Shown one piece after another: positions 35,065 to 46,790 of a stretch of 64,000 bases of DNA (the stretch's first letter is position 1; the number at the start of each line of letters is the position of its first letter). The stretch is from Glandiceps talaboti. Taxonomy: Eukaryota > Hemichordata > Enteropneusta > Spengelidae. The notes beneath the pieces were generated by a model that saw only the letters and a program-made list of their open reading frames with translations, did no database searches and was not told the origin of the DNA. Both the position numbers and the translations under genes were made by a program. The stretch lies in the NCBI RefSeq assembly GCF_964340395.1, contig NC_135564.1, positions 10,751,391-10,815,390 of the forward strand, written 5' to 3'.

Positions 35065-37089
35065 CTGTCAATTGCAAGTATTCAATTCATACATGTGTTT
35101 GAAAAGTTCAAAGCGCAGCAGTTATTCTATTTACACAGGGCCCACACTATGAAAAACTTAGTCTAGTTCCTATACATGTATCGTTACAATCAGAAACCAT
35201 GTTGGCATTCAGACTATGAAAACCTAGACAGTAACAAAAGATGCTCAAACAAAATTTTGCTTCTGAGCAGAAATTTACATGATTAATGAAAGACTTCATT
35301 ATGTACACCTCCCTGAAAAGACGAAGTACATGAACTTAACACCAAATGCCTTACCTTGTCATCCAATTCCATCATAGCTTCCTGAATGGCAGCTTCAAGG
35401 TGGCTGTTCATTTTTCTACCCCTGTGGGTACAAACAATCCAAACTCACAATGAGAATTTAGAGGTAGTGGCTACACAAATATGTGTGAAATAGACACAGT
35501 GAAAACAATGTTTAGACACACTTGGTACAGCAGCAATGTGTTTACCATATGTAATGATCACTGAGTACTATATTCACCTACCAAAGTCTTAATAATTTGG
35601 TGCCAATGGCACTGAAACACAACTGAATACTATGCAAGTATTTTGGAAAGGTTTGATAAATGGTTCAGTTATGCTACAAATTACTAGAGATGGCACTATG
35701 TATTTGTATTAGAAATGGAAGTTATCTCCCTGCCCAGAATCTAGACTAATGAAATGACTGGTTAGGATAGTATTTTATGACATTCATGCTCTTTTCCCTC
35801 TCTTCTGAAAGGTCTAAGTATTCACATTTTTCAGGAAAATAGTCACATATACATGACATCCCAATGTTTTTGATTCTGTTACTAGAGAGTAACATCACAT
35901 TAATCTGATGGTAATAAGTACTTGGGAGTCATGACTATTCAATGTTCATCTAATCCATATTCATGTCAGTGAAGACCCAGTTGAGGGATGTCCGCTATCA
36001 AATACTTTCTCTTTGTTTCAAATTTTTAGCTGAGGAATACATATATACTTATTAAGTACATTGTAAAGATTCTTTGTGTTATTTATCTTGTGCATTTACA
36101 GATTTAAAATTTGCCTTTATTCCTTTTTAGGATACTCTGTATCTTGTGTTTCTTTTATCATATCAGAAAGATTTCACTCCAAAAGCTAAGGAAATGATAG
36201 TAGATTGTATTACCTCCTGTTTCGTTTTCTTGCCCTGTAATGCGTTTCTAGACCTTCTGATAAAGTTTTCAATTTTTCAGGTTCCACCTGGGTATATGTA
36301 TGGTCACCAAACCACATCACCCACACCTACGATGAGAAAAACCAACCATAAATTGTGAGGATATTCAGGCAATACACAAGAAATAGTAATACCTTCTTGG
36401 TAGTAGGTTGACAGATTTTTGGCATGATGGATAAAGAAAGATAAACATAGTCACAAAGAACATTACAAAACATTGTAACATTATTACTATAAGTCCATAG
36501 GACTAAAGTGACTCAAGTTGTGTACCCCTCCCCCACTAGTCATGAGTTCAGATCCCACCACTGCCACCAATGTATTAAACACATTTGGGTTCTGATCATG
36601 GTCTTGTGTTCCCAGTAGAAGATTGACTGACTGTTTGGCATGATGGATAAGGAAAGACAACCAGAGTACCCTACAAAGCACTGCTACCATTACTGTTATG
36701 AGTCTGTATCTTGACCTCAGTTACTTGAATTGTGAGTTCTAGACCAATCATTTAGATGATATGGGTTAAAATCCCACCACTGCCACCAATGTAACACAAT
36801 CAGGTTCTGATCATGGTCTTGGTGTCTTGGTGTGTGGGTTGACTAGTGTTTGGCATGATGGGTAAGGAAAGACAATCACAGTCACAGGGTACTCTACTAA
36901 ACACAGCTACTTTATTGCCAAGTCAAAGGCTAAGTTACTTGTCAAGGAGTCATATACTGTGTGCCCTGTAAGCCAATTTGACGCACCACTGATGCACACA
37001 ATTTCTAGTGATGCACCAACATTTAGTATTCCTGTATCTCTTATTATATGGTGACTCACAAGAATGCCTGGTTTTTCTCATTTTCACTC

Positions 37090-37120
<31 letters not shown>

Positions 37121-38210
37121 AATTTGGCTGTAAATTGTGGGCACACTGGTCATATATCTACTTAATATTCAAAAACTATATCATGAATAGTAATATGCAC
37201 AAGTAAACATCTAGCATGTCAAAATTATACAACTATCACACATGATCCTTATTTGATACAGGAAATATCACCTGTCACTTTCTTTCACTATCACACACAT
37301 TTTGATGGATTGAAAATACCAACCTTTCCTTCCTCTGATTCTAAATCCTCCAACTTGAGTTTGACATCATGTTCTGGTACAATCTTCCCAGGCCATGATG
37401 GGAAACCCTGGATCTGACCCCAAACCAAATCACCAAGATCAAAAGTCCTTGGTATGGTGGAGTCCATGAAATCAGGTGAGTCAGGGTTGTCAACTTCTCA
37501 CACAAAAAATAAATAAAAGATTATATTAGAGAATATCATTTGATTATGTAATTTATGTAACTAAGGAGATGTCTAAGAGGAGCAAAAACTGAAATTTTTT
37601 TGAAACTGTTCTGTTAGATATAATAAGTTACTCATAATATCATACACCCTGAACAGTATTGAACCACCTGTTACTGTACTAGTTATGGATAAAAATGAGC
37701 TCTACATAACATGCACAATGCATTTTAACAGTTTGTAGGTTGTCTGATCAAAAAATTAGTATTCCAATAACTAGTGCAACTTAAACTTAGAAATCAATAT
37801 TTTTAAGTACAGATATATAATGTACATGTACGGCAGCCAATTTGCCTGAAAATCAAACTTATTCAAATCTCTCAAATCATTGTTATGAATAAAATGATGC
37901 ATAGACTGAAGATTCACCACTGTTGGTGCTCTTGTTAACCTGTACATGAACATTACTAGGTTGTATCATGGGGTTGTATGAGTTTACTCAATGATGAATT
38001 TTTCAGTCTAGCTATGGACTGTTTTTAGGCTGCTTGGCATGATTATTTTTCATCTTTTTGCTGTATGTAATACACACATACACACACACAAATGCACGCA
38101 CGCATGCACGCACACACACACACGTACATACGTACGTATGTATATACATACATACATACATACATACATACATGTACATACATACATACATACATATATA
38201 AATACATACA

Positions 38211-38244
<34 letters not shown>

Positions 38245-40244
38245 AATACATACATACATACATACACATCATACAATTACATACATGTACATTTGTAATA
38301 TTATCTATAATTACCTCCATCTTGCCTTACTATCATCTCTTCCTCATCCTCCTCCTCTTCATCGTAAATATCGTCATCATCATCACCGTCTTCATACCCA
38401 TCCATTCCTCCATCTGTTGTGAAATGTGCATCATTCTGTACTACATGTCCTGCCATTTCCTTAAACCGATGTAAATTTGAGAAACCTGAATGATATTCAG
38501 TTTGTCTGATGACTATTGTATTTCTATCATTGGCAATGTCTTTTGCCTCCTTGTCATTGAATTCACAACCTTCAGTAACAGTCACAACTCCTGGAGTTGT
38601 GGCAACACTGTTTGCTGTATAAGTAGTTTTGCTGCTTGAATTAGTACTTATCGCTACACGAGTTTGTTGACTGCAATGTCCAACAGACAACATGTCATGT
38701 CTTGCATCCTGCAAGCTGCATATCTGCCCGGTGGAATCATTTTCATGGACGGTATTATCACAATTGTTTTCAGAATGCCTGATGTTCTCAATTTTGTTTT
38801 GCTTGTCAGTTGGACTTAAATCAACATGCTTTCCGTTGTTAACACTCTCTGCTTCCTTTAATCTACTTTGTCCGTTTTCACAGTTTTTCAGGTTTGAATC
38901 ACACAAGTCATCATTGTCAGTATGTTTATTAGGTAGTGGTGACGGTTTGGTTCCAGAAACTAAACTGGAGGTATTCTCGGCTGAACAAGTTCTGCTAGAT
39001 TCAGGTATTGGTGTGATCAAGGCACTCTCAGAATTATTGTCTGCTGACGATAGCGAGGATGTGGATGACAATGATGGTGGTGACGAAGATGCAGATGAAG
39101 CTTGTACTACTGATGTTGTTTCCGTGACAGTAGTCTCTGCATTTACTTTTGAGGAGTTCCCCTTTGAAGCCTGTTTATTCTTTCCTCCTGTGATAACAAC
39201 CCTTACTCCTGAGTTTGCAGCATCAACGACTGCTTTGTATATGGCATCAATTTCAGCATTACAAGCTGAGGGATTACTAACACTCTTTGGTTTTTTAATT
39301 AAAGGGTTATCTTTCCCTTTCCTTTGGCTTCGTGGTTTGGAATGCGAGTGTCCAGAATTCCCAACACCTGCTCTGGGTGATGTTTTCCCTGATGGTACAT
39401 TTGCTGTCCTGCTTGGCTGTTGTGCAGTTTTAATTTGTTGATGATTACTATTTTGAAGTTGATGTCCACTGTTTGCTGGGTCTACCATACAAGTGTTTTT
39501 AGGACTGGGGTTAATTTGGAAGTTATGATACATAACTTGTTGTTGAATGACATTTTGATCTACACACTGTGTATGCACTGGACTTGGCTTACCCTGCAGT
39601 GGCACGGTTTCTCCCATCATCTGTTGTTGTTGCTGCTGCTGCATAGTTGGAAACATTTGTTTGTTCACTGGGGAACACTGAGGAAAGTTTTTCATCATGT
39701 TCACTCTTGGCAATGGAAGATTCCCTGGATTACTATTATTATTACTTTGTGGGAATTGGCAAAACATCGGATTGTTTGGTTGGTTCATAGCTGCCATACT
39801 GAAAGACAAATTACTACTCTGTTGTCTCAACTGTTTCTTTGATGCTGACACAATGGGGACAAAATTGTCACATGGGTTCAAGGAGTTGCTTACAATGGAT
39901 GTCGGTGACTGGTGCACTTGCTGCTGTAATTGTTGCAACTGCTGCTGTTGTTGAAGCTGTTGCAGTTGTTGAGGAGACCACTGTTGCTGTTGCTGCTGCT
40001 GTTGCTGTTGTTGTTGTTGTTGTGGTTGGTTGCCATGACTGAGAAAACCTTGGTTAAAGTGTTGGATATTTCTATCATCTGAAATGTGAATATTCCTATT
40101 TGCAGGATTCATCAACATAGCAACATTCATATTCATTTGTTCTCCAGCATTTGTCATTATTGGCATTCCTCCACTGCAAGGTACTTGCATAGATTTACTG
40201 AAAAATGCATTATTATGGACCTGTAGTTGCTGCTGTTGCTGCAT

Positions 40245-40279
<35 letters not shown>

Positions 40280-43200
40280 GCTGCTGCTGCTGCTGCTGTT
40301 GTTGTTGTTTCTGCAATAAAGTTTGTTGTTGAAGCATCATGTTGACTTGCTGTGAGTTCAGTTCATTGAAGTTGCCCTGGAAGGCCATAGCACCACTTGG
40401 TGGATTCATTTGCATGTATTGTAATGGGTAACTTGTTTGCACATTTCCTGGCATTGTCCTGTTCACTTGCATTCCTGTAGATGCACTGATACTCATGTGA
40501 ATGGCATCATCTCTGTTCAGCAAAGTATTGCCTAACATGTTCATAGATTTTAACCCTTGATTGTCAACAGGCATATTCATAGCACTACTAACAGTGTGAG
40601 CTGGTCCATAAAAATCTCGCCTTGGTGATACGTTCATTTGTTCTCTATGCGGTTGACCTTCAATCATCATTTCATGACTGAGAGGCCTTCCTGTTTTCGG
40701 CATACCTACTTTCATGACACTCGGACCAGAGCTTTCAGCTTCGTGTATAAGCACAGAATCAGATTTCATTTGTGAGATCTCTGAGGGCACCAACCCTGAG
40801 TCTGCTGTACAGTTGATCACAACATCTGGTTCTTTGTAAGACTCTATACTTTTGACTGTACTCTCCAGGCATTCAATAGGAGACTTATCAGGAATATTTC
40901 CAGGAATGAGTTTTTGTCCACCTTTTGTCCCCAACATGGCAGTGTTTATATTTCCCATTATTGAAGGCATTTCTGTCAACTGTCCAGGTGGCACAAATGT
41001 ATCAGAACTTACTTTCATAGAGCTGAACATCACGTTTGGCGAATTTCCACATTTTGCAACATTGTTCATTTTTGTGGACCATGTTAATTTATCCTGGTCA
41101 GGGGGTTGACTTACATGTGAACTGGTTGACAGTAACGTATCATCCTTTCTGAATGTCTGTGTGAACTGTACACCAGTGCTGGTTGGCAACACGTTGGTTA
41201 GAGTTACCGTAGTGGAATTCACATCCCCACTTGTTCCAACGGTACTTGGAATATCAATTCCCATTCCAGACATCACAGAAGTCCTGGAACTCCGAGTGTC
41301 TGTTGGATTTGATGCTAGAGTTGTGGTATTAGACTGTGAGGCCTGACTTGCCATCTGTGCTTTTGCTGCGGCAGACAGAAGACTACTAGCTGGAAATGCA
41401 ACTGGATTTTGACTGAAAATCTGCTGCAGAGTAACTCCTGCTAGACCAGGCTGAGATTTGGTTTTGGTTTCATTTGCTTGTTGTACATAACTATTTAACA
41501 GTGATTTAGTGAGGTCATTTTGTTGTTGAATGAAAGTTTTCAATTTGTCCTCAATCACGACAGTGTTGTTTTTCCCTTGCTGTGATGAAGTTGCTGGGTT
41601 CATAGTGGAAAGTATCTGTTCTGTAGTACTAGAAATTGGAGCTGATGGAAGCAGTTTAGTGAGCACACTCGAAATCAATGTCTGATTGTCTTGACTTGCC
41701 GTTGCTGTGGTTACAGACACGTCAGTTGGACTTGATGTTACACAACTTGTGTCTGATGTTAGAGTTCTACCACTTGACTTATTTCCAGGTTGTTGTCTGG
41801 TAGCTGGAAGCATTAAATTACTAGGCAATGGGATAATTGTGGGCACATTTCCATTTCCACTCCCTGAAGAATTCCCAGTAGCGTCACCAACGGTCGATTT
41901 GCTTCCAGCCGTACCCAGATTATTGAGTGCATTTGTATTTGTGTCTCTGGGACTTTGTAGAGGACTAGGATTGCTTGGTTCACTGGATGCAGGACTACGT
42001 TGCTGTTGTCTCACCGATACTGCAGGACTTGGTAAAGACACGGCTGGACTGGGAGTTTGCCTTAAATTTGGATTAGGAGGAAAACCAGAACAAACTGGAC
42101 TTTTCCTCATAGGTGATGTCCTTGCAAACGGATTGGAGATATTTCTCTGCATTGAATCTATGGCACAATCTGGATTGATATCAGCTCTCATAAACTCAAA
42201 TGGGTTTCTTATCGGTGATTTTGTTGATGGTGACCTGAGCGGTGAATGAAGTGGTGATCTCATAGGCGATTTTGCTGATGCCGGAGACATGCTTCTCTGG
42301 TCAAAGTTCATTGCACCCATTTTGGGATTTTGTTGATCTAGGCAACCCTGCATATGTTGGTATTGGTGTTGTTTCTGCTGGATCATCTGGAGTTGTTGTT
42401 GTATCTGAAGCTGCTGCACCTGAATGCTGTGCTGTTGCAGATGATGATCAAACGGTATATTGGGTAATGATGGATGTAAATTGGTTATTGATGGAGGTCT
42501 TTCTCCCCTCCTGGCTAATAGTTCATAAACTGACATGTTTGGGTATGCATGGTACACAGCATTCGTATTAGTTGATGCCTTCTTCCTTGGACGTGTCCTT
42601 GAACGTGCTCTTGAAGTTGTCGACCTTGTCGCCCCTAGAACATAAAGAAGAGAACAATCTAGATCAGTTTATTTGACTATGTATGTGATCATACATGTAC
42701 ATGCAACAGTTAAGACATACATAATGCTTTCAACAGTCAGTAATCCTCTACCTTCACAGGACCATGATTTGAAATGTTTAGCACATCAGACTTAGAGAAC
42801 TCATACATGCTACAAAGTTATACAAATACATAGTAACGATATCCTGATATGAAGTTATTTGATGATTGGAAAATTACAGAGATGATTATTTTGTGACTAC
42901 AGAAGACAGCATGACATTGACATTTGAGCTGTAAGATGTACCGGTATGTGTAAGATGTGGTGATGTATTTCAGATGTAAATGTCTGTCAGTTAGGAGAGA
43001 AGATATTCTTGTAGTAAGATCTCAGATCTGCATTCAGAAGGTTGCTGAACAAAAGCCAAGGATGACAGTACCTTGGCAAAGTGAGTGACTTCAGTGCTAC
43101 GCGACCTGGTGTCACTTTTAAAGTTAGCAGAACTGTTCAAGGGTCTACCAGCTATGCCAGAGAGAAGATAACTTTTTATTTCTCTGCCCCAGCCTTTTAA

Positions 43201-45832
43201 TTTTTCATAACACCACCACCATCAACATCACCACAATAACAACCACATAATCACATTTATAGCACCTCTTTGGCTACCAAGCATTCTATTATTTTCCTAT
43301 GGTATTCATCCAGCTGTGTAGCCCCTAGGAACTGCGACACACAAAATCTGACTAGTCGACATAGTTGTTTTTAAAGCTGTTCACATATTTAATTAGACTT
43401 TTTATTCAATAGATACTCTGTTATACTTTTGGTATGATGGAATCTTTAGAATCTTTAAAGAGAGTGAAGTTTCAAATATCTAACATTATATTATACCAGT
43501 ATATTGATGGCGTGAATCGAGAGATCTGATTGGTCTAGACATCGAACTAGTGCATCTAAAATGAGCGGTAATGCACAGTTGGCACATATCCAAATTTTGA
43601 TGTTCACTGTACGTCTAGAACGTTGTAGTCTGTGCAGGGATGGGGGCACAAATGAAACCAGAAAACATTGCGTCTTATCTTGTTTCTGATATTTTCAATA
43701 TACTGGTATAATATAATAGCGATAAACCATCCCTAGGAATGGTACCACTCGGTTTTGACCAGTGAACTCAATATATGCACTCGCTATCGCTCGTGCATAT
43801 ATTTCGTTGACTGGTCAAAACCTCTTGGTATACCATTCCCAGGGGGTGGTTTATTGCTTAATCTATGTTAACAATGTTGGTGTGATGGTTGCACAACATA
43901 AATTTAGGTACACATCAGATTTATCAATAATTTGTAAAGATACAAAGTGTTCTTCCACCCTATCAGATACCACTTTCAGTAAAGAGTGACCAAAACAACA
44001 AGAAGACATACTGTAAACCTAGATATTTTCACCACTAGAAAATTTATCGATTTTATAGTATTCAGCTAGTTCTCAAAGACTTATTTTCACTAATTACCAG
44101 ACTGGCACATTGTCTTTATGTACAAGAAGTATTTTAGTCAGTGCTTATTTTTGCATTTTTGTTTTCCAGCAAACAAAAACAAGTCTTAAGCAAACTTTCC
44201 AGGTTTATAGTTCTTGACAGTAGTTTACTTTTATCACTATGCTGGTATTTTTTTGGATCAACACCCACCTGTTTTGGTCTTTGTAGGCCGGCGTTCTTCA
44301 ACATGTGCATTCGGAAGAGTTGTACCAGTCTTAATAGGTGGCTCCTCAACACTGCTTTGCAATGTTGCCATGGCAATAATCTTTCGTTTATGATTACACA
44401 AGTTTGTAAGAGCACCATCTTGCTTCAGGTCTTCTGTGGTCCTTTGCTTGGAAAGTATATGGACATCAAAATTAAAGACTTTATCCAACTCTAGGGGGCA
44501 CTCTAGTCCACACTTGCATGTACCTTCAGTCTGTAGGTATTCTTTGATGTTTTCTAAACATGTCAATAGGCTCTGATTGGGACTACAAGTGAACGAGAAA
44601 AATAGAATTCATTAGCAAAATTTTAGTCACAGTGTTCAATACAGGGTTCTCTTTTTTCACAATATTTCGTTCTGATATGGTTTCCCAGCAAGTGATACGA
44701 TCAAACTGATGCCTTTAATCGCCTAAGTAATATCCAGATACTAAGAAATACTATCATGATACCATATACTTTGGAACTCAAATCAACAAATTTTCCCAAG
44801 ATGTAACATAAAGAGATATCTGTATGTCTTCGTTTTCTATGTAAACTCAACCCTGCCTAATACAGCTTCATCTTTACATGTATATCTCTATGTCACAGGA
44901 AACTCAATTTTCAAATTCCATACCCCAATATTCATACACGTTGTCCTAAATGCTCCAAAGTTTGATACAAAAAAAGTTTTGTCCCGTCAACTGTCAGATT
45001 GTTAAATCGATGCTAAGTTGCATTTGTTTAGTTTCCCTTTCTTTTTACTCATCTTTTTCAGGGTTTTTGTGTAAACAGAGTATATTGTTTTTATTTGTTC
45101 TGTTGTGAGCTGTGAACTATGTATCCTTTGAGGACTATTAAATGAATACTGATAATATTCAGCTCGGATCATGTATTCTTTATCATTATCTGACATTGTA
45201 TATTAAATCTAATACATGTATGTATGTCGTGTGGGAATGAATGTTCATAAAACCTCTGGTCATGAGAAAGTTTCTACTCAAAGTCAACACAATTTTTGGG
45301 TGGGAGTGGGGATGGAGTATCACTTCCAATTTTTTTTTTACTCGGCCAGTAGAAATGTTCACTTGTAATTGTATCTATAATGTTTGCAACCTAACAAAAA
45401 ATGTTTGATGAACCCCTCATCACTATTGTCTACTACAGCTAGCTGGGATGATAAGATGAGGTTAGACATTGGTGAAACTTTGGGATTCATTTTCTGCAAA
45501 TGATTGACTAAGAATCTAGAATTCATTAACATTTATTCCCACAGTTGTATTTATGTTGACCTTCAACAGTTATAGTCTAAACATCAAGTTCCAATGCCTA
45601 ATTGACTAAGAGTTCTAAGTAGATTTCTCTCATAAATAATACTGTCCTGTTACCTTATATAGACCACACAGCCATTCTGTAACAGCCTCTGCCATCCAAA
45701 GGGTACTTTCACAAACTCAGTACCCGTCTTGTTGACATCATTTTGATGTTCAATAGTCTCTTTCTCACCATTCCAATTGTTGTCATCTGTCTTTCCTTTA
45801 TTTACCAAAGGAATTTCTTGGTTGAAATTCAT
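34833..45832 (-). CDS. MBD5: MBD5/MBD6 ortholog: MBD-PWWP chromatin protein, complete, 7 coding exons
   Basis: Nuclear chromatin protein. In mammals MBD5/6 do not bind methyl-CpG; their MBD recruits them to the PR-DUB (BAP1) H2A deubiquitinase. Seven exons join in phase to 5199 nt, 1732 aa plus stop, somewhat longer than human MBD5. Domains seen: MBD at about 41-103 ([31 protein letters not shown]); [10 protein letters not shown] just after; an SP-repeat zone at about 220-265; [14 protein letters not shown] and [14 protein letters not shown], both present in human MBD5; two poly-Gln tracts (about 939-968 and 1033-1075); [19 protein letters not shown] at about 1289-1308; an acidic run at about 1572-1600; a PWWP domain at about 1623-1690 with SWPG as its signature; and a basic tail KIKRRKLR. 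An in-frame TAA lies 5 codons before the ATG, supporting the start. MBD6 rather than MBD5 naming is equally valid for a pre-duplication ortholog. Confidence 0.95.
35006..35063. repeat. (CA)n microsatellite in MBD5/6 intron 6
   Basis: About 29 uninterrupted CA units. Confidence 0.97.
35355..35421 (-). CDS. MBD5: MBD5/6 coding exon 6 (residues 1687-1709)
   Basis: Acceptor ACCCACAG, donor GTAAGG. Encodes [20 protein letters not shown], matching human LNNHLEAAIHEAMSELD. Confidence 0.93.
36214..36287 (-). CDS. MBD5: MBD5/6 coding exon 5 (residues 1663-1687)
   Basis: Acceptor ATACCCAG, donor GTAATA, ends in phase 2. Encodes [14 protein letters not shown] and RARKRNR, matching human [16 protein letters not shown] / RVRKRNR. 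Completes the helical end of the PWWP domain. Confidence 0.93.
36415..36900. repeat. Tandem duplication, unit about 225 bp, MBD5/6 intron 4
   Basis: TTTGGCATGATGGATAA, ATCCCACCACTGCCACCAAT and GTTCTGATCATGGTCTTG recur in order, a little over two copies. GAGTTCAGATCCCACCA looks slightly like a tRNA B-box, so the unit could be SINE-derived; not proven. Confidence 0.65.
36957..37148 (-). mobile_element. hAT-type MITE (family A), inverse copy with 8-bp duplication
   Basis: 192 bp, opposite orientation to the copy at 52119, flanked by the identical octamer GTCATATA (36949-36956 and 37149-37156). It contains a (CAA)n expansion (about 37090-37119). Lies in MBD5/6 intron 5. Confidence 0.85.
37324..37496 (-). 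CDS. MBD5: MBD5/6 coding exon 4 (residues 1605-1662): PWWP core
   Basis: Encodes NPDSPDFM then [20 protein letters not shown], matching human [19 protein letters not shown]. Acceptor is a GAGAAG tandem; use of the second AG (exon start 37493) drops one Glu. Donor GTTGGT, phase 0. Confidence 0.93.
37600..37792. mobile_element. Degraded family C MITE relative, MBD5/6 intron 3
   Basis: Shares ACCCTGAACAGTATTGA and GGTTGTCTGAT with the copy at 12329-12676, and ends TAACTAGTGCAACTTAAAC, a worn version of its right end. Left end not defined. Confidence 0.55.
38085..38260. repeat. Mixed ACAC / ACGT / ACAT tetranucleotide array, MBD5/6 intron 3
   Basis: CA-rich start, a CGTA block near 38123-38137, then ACAT units interrupted twice by the same TATATAAATACA segment. 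Confidence 0.93.
38315..42634 (-). CDS. MBD5: MBD5/6 large central exon 3 (residues 165-1605)
   Basis: A single 4320-nt exon, acceptor GTTCTAG, donor GTAATT. It opens with a basic AT-hook-like TRPRKK stretch, then [16 protein letters not shown] repeats ([15 protein letters not shown]), [24 protein letters not shown], two Gln tracts encoded by mixed [17 protein letters not shown], Ser/Thr-rich sequence and a terminal Asp/Glu run. The first in-frame methionine of the uninterrupted frame is not the start; the exon continues a spliced frame. Confidence 0.95.
42635..44268. other. MBD5/6 intron 2
   Basis: Holds the hairpin element at 43719-43858. No alternative exon recognised. Confidence 0.5.
43719..43858. 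mobile_element. Compact hairpin element, MBD5/6 intron 2
   Basis: Left arm CGATAAACCATCCCTAGGAA, TTTTGACCAGTGAACTC, ATATGCAC; right arm GTGCATAT, GACTGGTCAAAACC, CCCAGGGGGTGGTTTATTG. Arms of about 62 bp surround the small core TCGCTATCGCTC. The transcript would form one long stem. Confidence 0.8.
44269..44582 (-). CDS. MBD5: MBD5/6 coding exon 2 (residues 60-165): second half of the MBD
   Basis: Acceptor CTTGTAG, donor GTGGGT, ends in phase 1. Encodes [43 protein letters not shown] and [14 protein letters not shown], all close to human MBD5. Confidence 0.95.
44583..45653. other. MBD5/6 intron 1, between the two halves of the MBD
   Basis: No repeat of note. A minus-strand 64-codon Lys-rich open frame (45002-45196) sits here, but exons 1 and 2 join perfectly without it. 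Confidence 0.5.
45654..45832 (-). CDS. MBD5: MBD5/6 coding exon 1 (residues 1-60)
   Basis: Starts MNFNQEIPL and reaches the first half of the MBD ([17 protein letters not shown]). Donor GTAACA after AG of Ser60; the next exon supplies T, giving YISPNQ, exactly as in human YVSPSG. Confidence 0.93.
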
Positions 45833-46601
45833 ACTGATATGAGATTACTTCAAAAGTCAGCAATCTTCAGATACAAGTCACTGCTACAGTGGCTTTACAT
45901 TGTTTTTCCAAATGTCAATTCATATCAGTAGATATCACCATGACATGGGTTTGACAAAGAAGTATCATTGTCTGATAAGACAGTACTGTCTGTGTTTGTC
46001 CTAAACCAGGGAGTTAACAGTTTGCTTGGCATTCATTTAATCACCCATCATAGTCGTATAAATCTTCTCACCAGTAATCTGTAAAAGATATAGAAAATAT
46101 ACTCAAGATTAAGAGTTGAACTTTGACTAGGTACCAAAATCAAACCATTTTATACAATGAGGGGTTTCATGAGGAGTTTCAAGCCACATCTAGAGTCAAC
46201 AGTCTATATGTACATGTATGTAGACTCAGGGTTATGATAGATCAATGGCAACAGTGGCCAGCTAGGAATTGGCAAGTTGCTGATTCCAGGCTTGCTATTA
46301 TCACTTGTTTCAAAATGGTGTAAGTCCTTGGGCAAGTCTTGAACTACAACTTTGCTTCAGTCAACCTGACTACATGTATCTAGTTTGGGACCTGATAGGA
46401 TAGGCTGCTTCGTAATTGATCTAAACCTAAGCGCTAACAGAGACAGCAACAGGATTACATACTCCCCAGGAAGTTGAGAAAGTATAAAGGGCTGTTGTGT
46501 CTAAGTCTTATACAAAATGTACGTGAATACCAGTATGGGGAAATCACTCTCTAGCTCTAACTACATTAATATTACATGTATTGCTACATGTGTAATAATA
46601 A
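45833..46601. other. MBD5/6 5'-flank / 5' UTR
   Basis: Upstream of the MBD5/6 ATG. An acceptor for a non-coding 5' exon is likely here but could not be fixed. No CpG-rich promoter is obvious near the ATG, which suggests that transcription starts further upstream. Confidence 0.35.
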
Positions 46602-46790
46602 CAGAACCCCATGTCACGTGAGTTCCAGTGTGGGTAATCTGGGATATTTGCACTTGTGCTTGCAGTGTGTTATGCTGCACTTTCACTCATTATGCTGGTG
46701 AAAGTACTGCTGCAGAGAACACTGCAAGCAAGAGTGCAAATACCCCCGAGTACCCACACTGGCGCTCACGTGGCACGGGGTTCTGTCATA
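46602..46790. mobile_element. Long hairpin element of about 189 bp
   Basis: Starts CAGAACCCCATGTCACGTGA and ends TCACGTGGCACGGGGTTCTG. The arms pair along about 90 bp (CCAGTGTGGGTA, ATTTGCACTTGTGCTTGCAG on the left; CTGCAAGCAAGAGTGCAAAT, TACCCACACTGG on the right) at roughly 80% identity, with almost no loop. E-boxes CACGTG lie near both ends. Confidence 0.85.

Noticed and set aside
36530-36560. GAGTTCAGATCCCACCA, resembling a tRNA T-arm
   Set aside because: No cloverleaf or A-box could be found around it; it belongs to a tandem duplication.
38692-42571. Plus-strand open frames of 60-249 codons opposite the MBD5/6 central exon
   Set aside because: Antisense shadows of a long real exon rich in CAA/CAG and Ser codons; no family resemblance.
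45002-45196. Minus-strand 64-codon Lys-rich frame in MBD5/6 intron 1
   Set aside because: Exons 1 and 2 join inside a conserved codon without it; no good splice frame or similarity.
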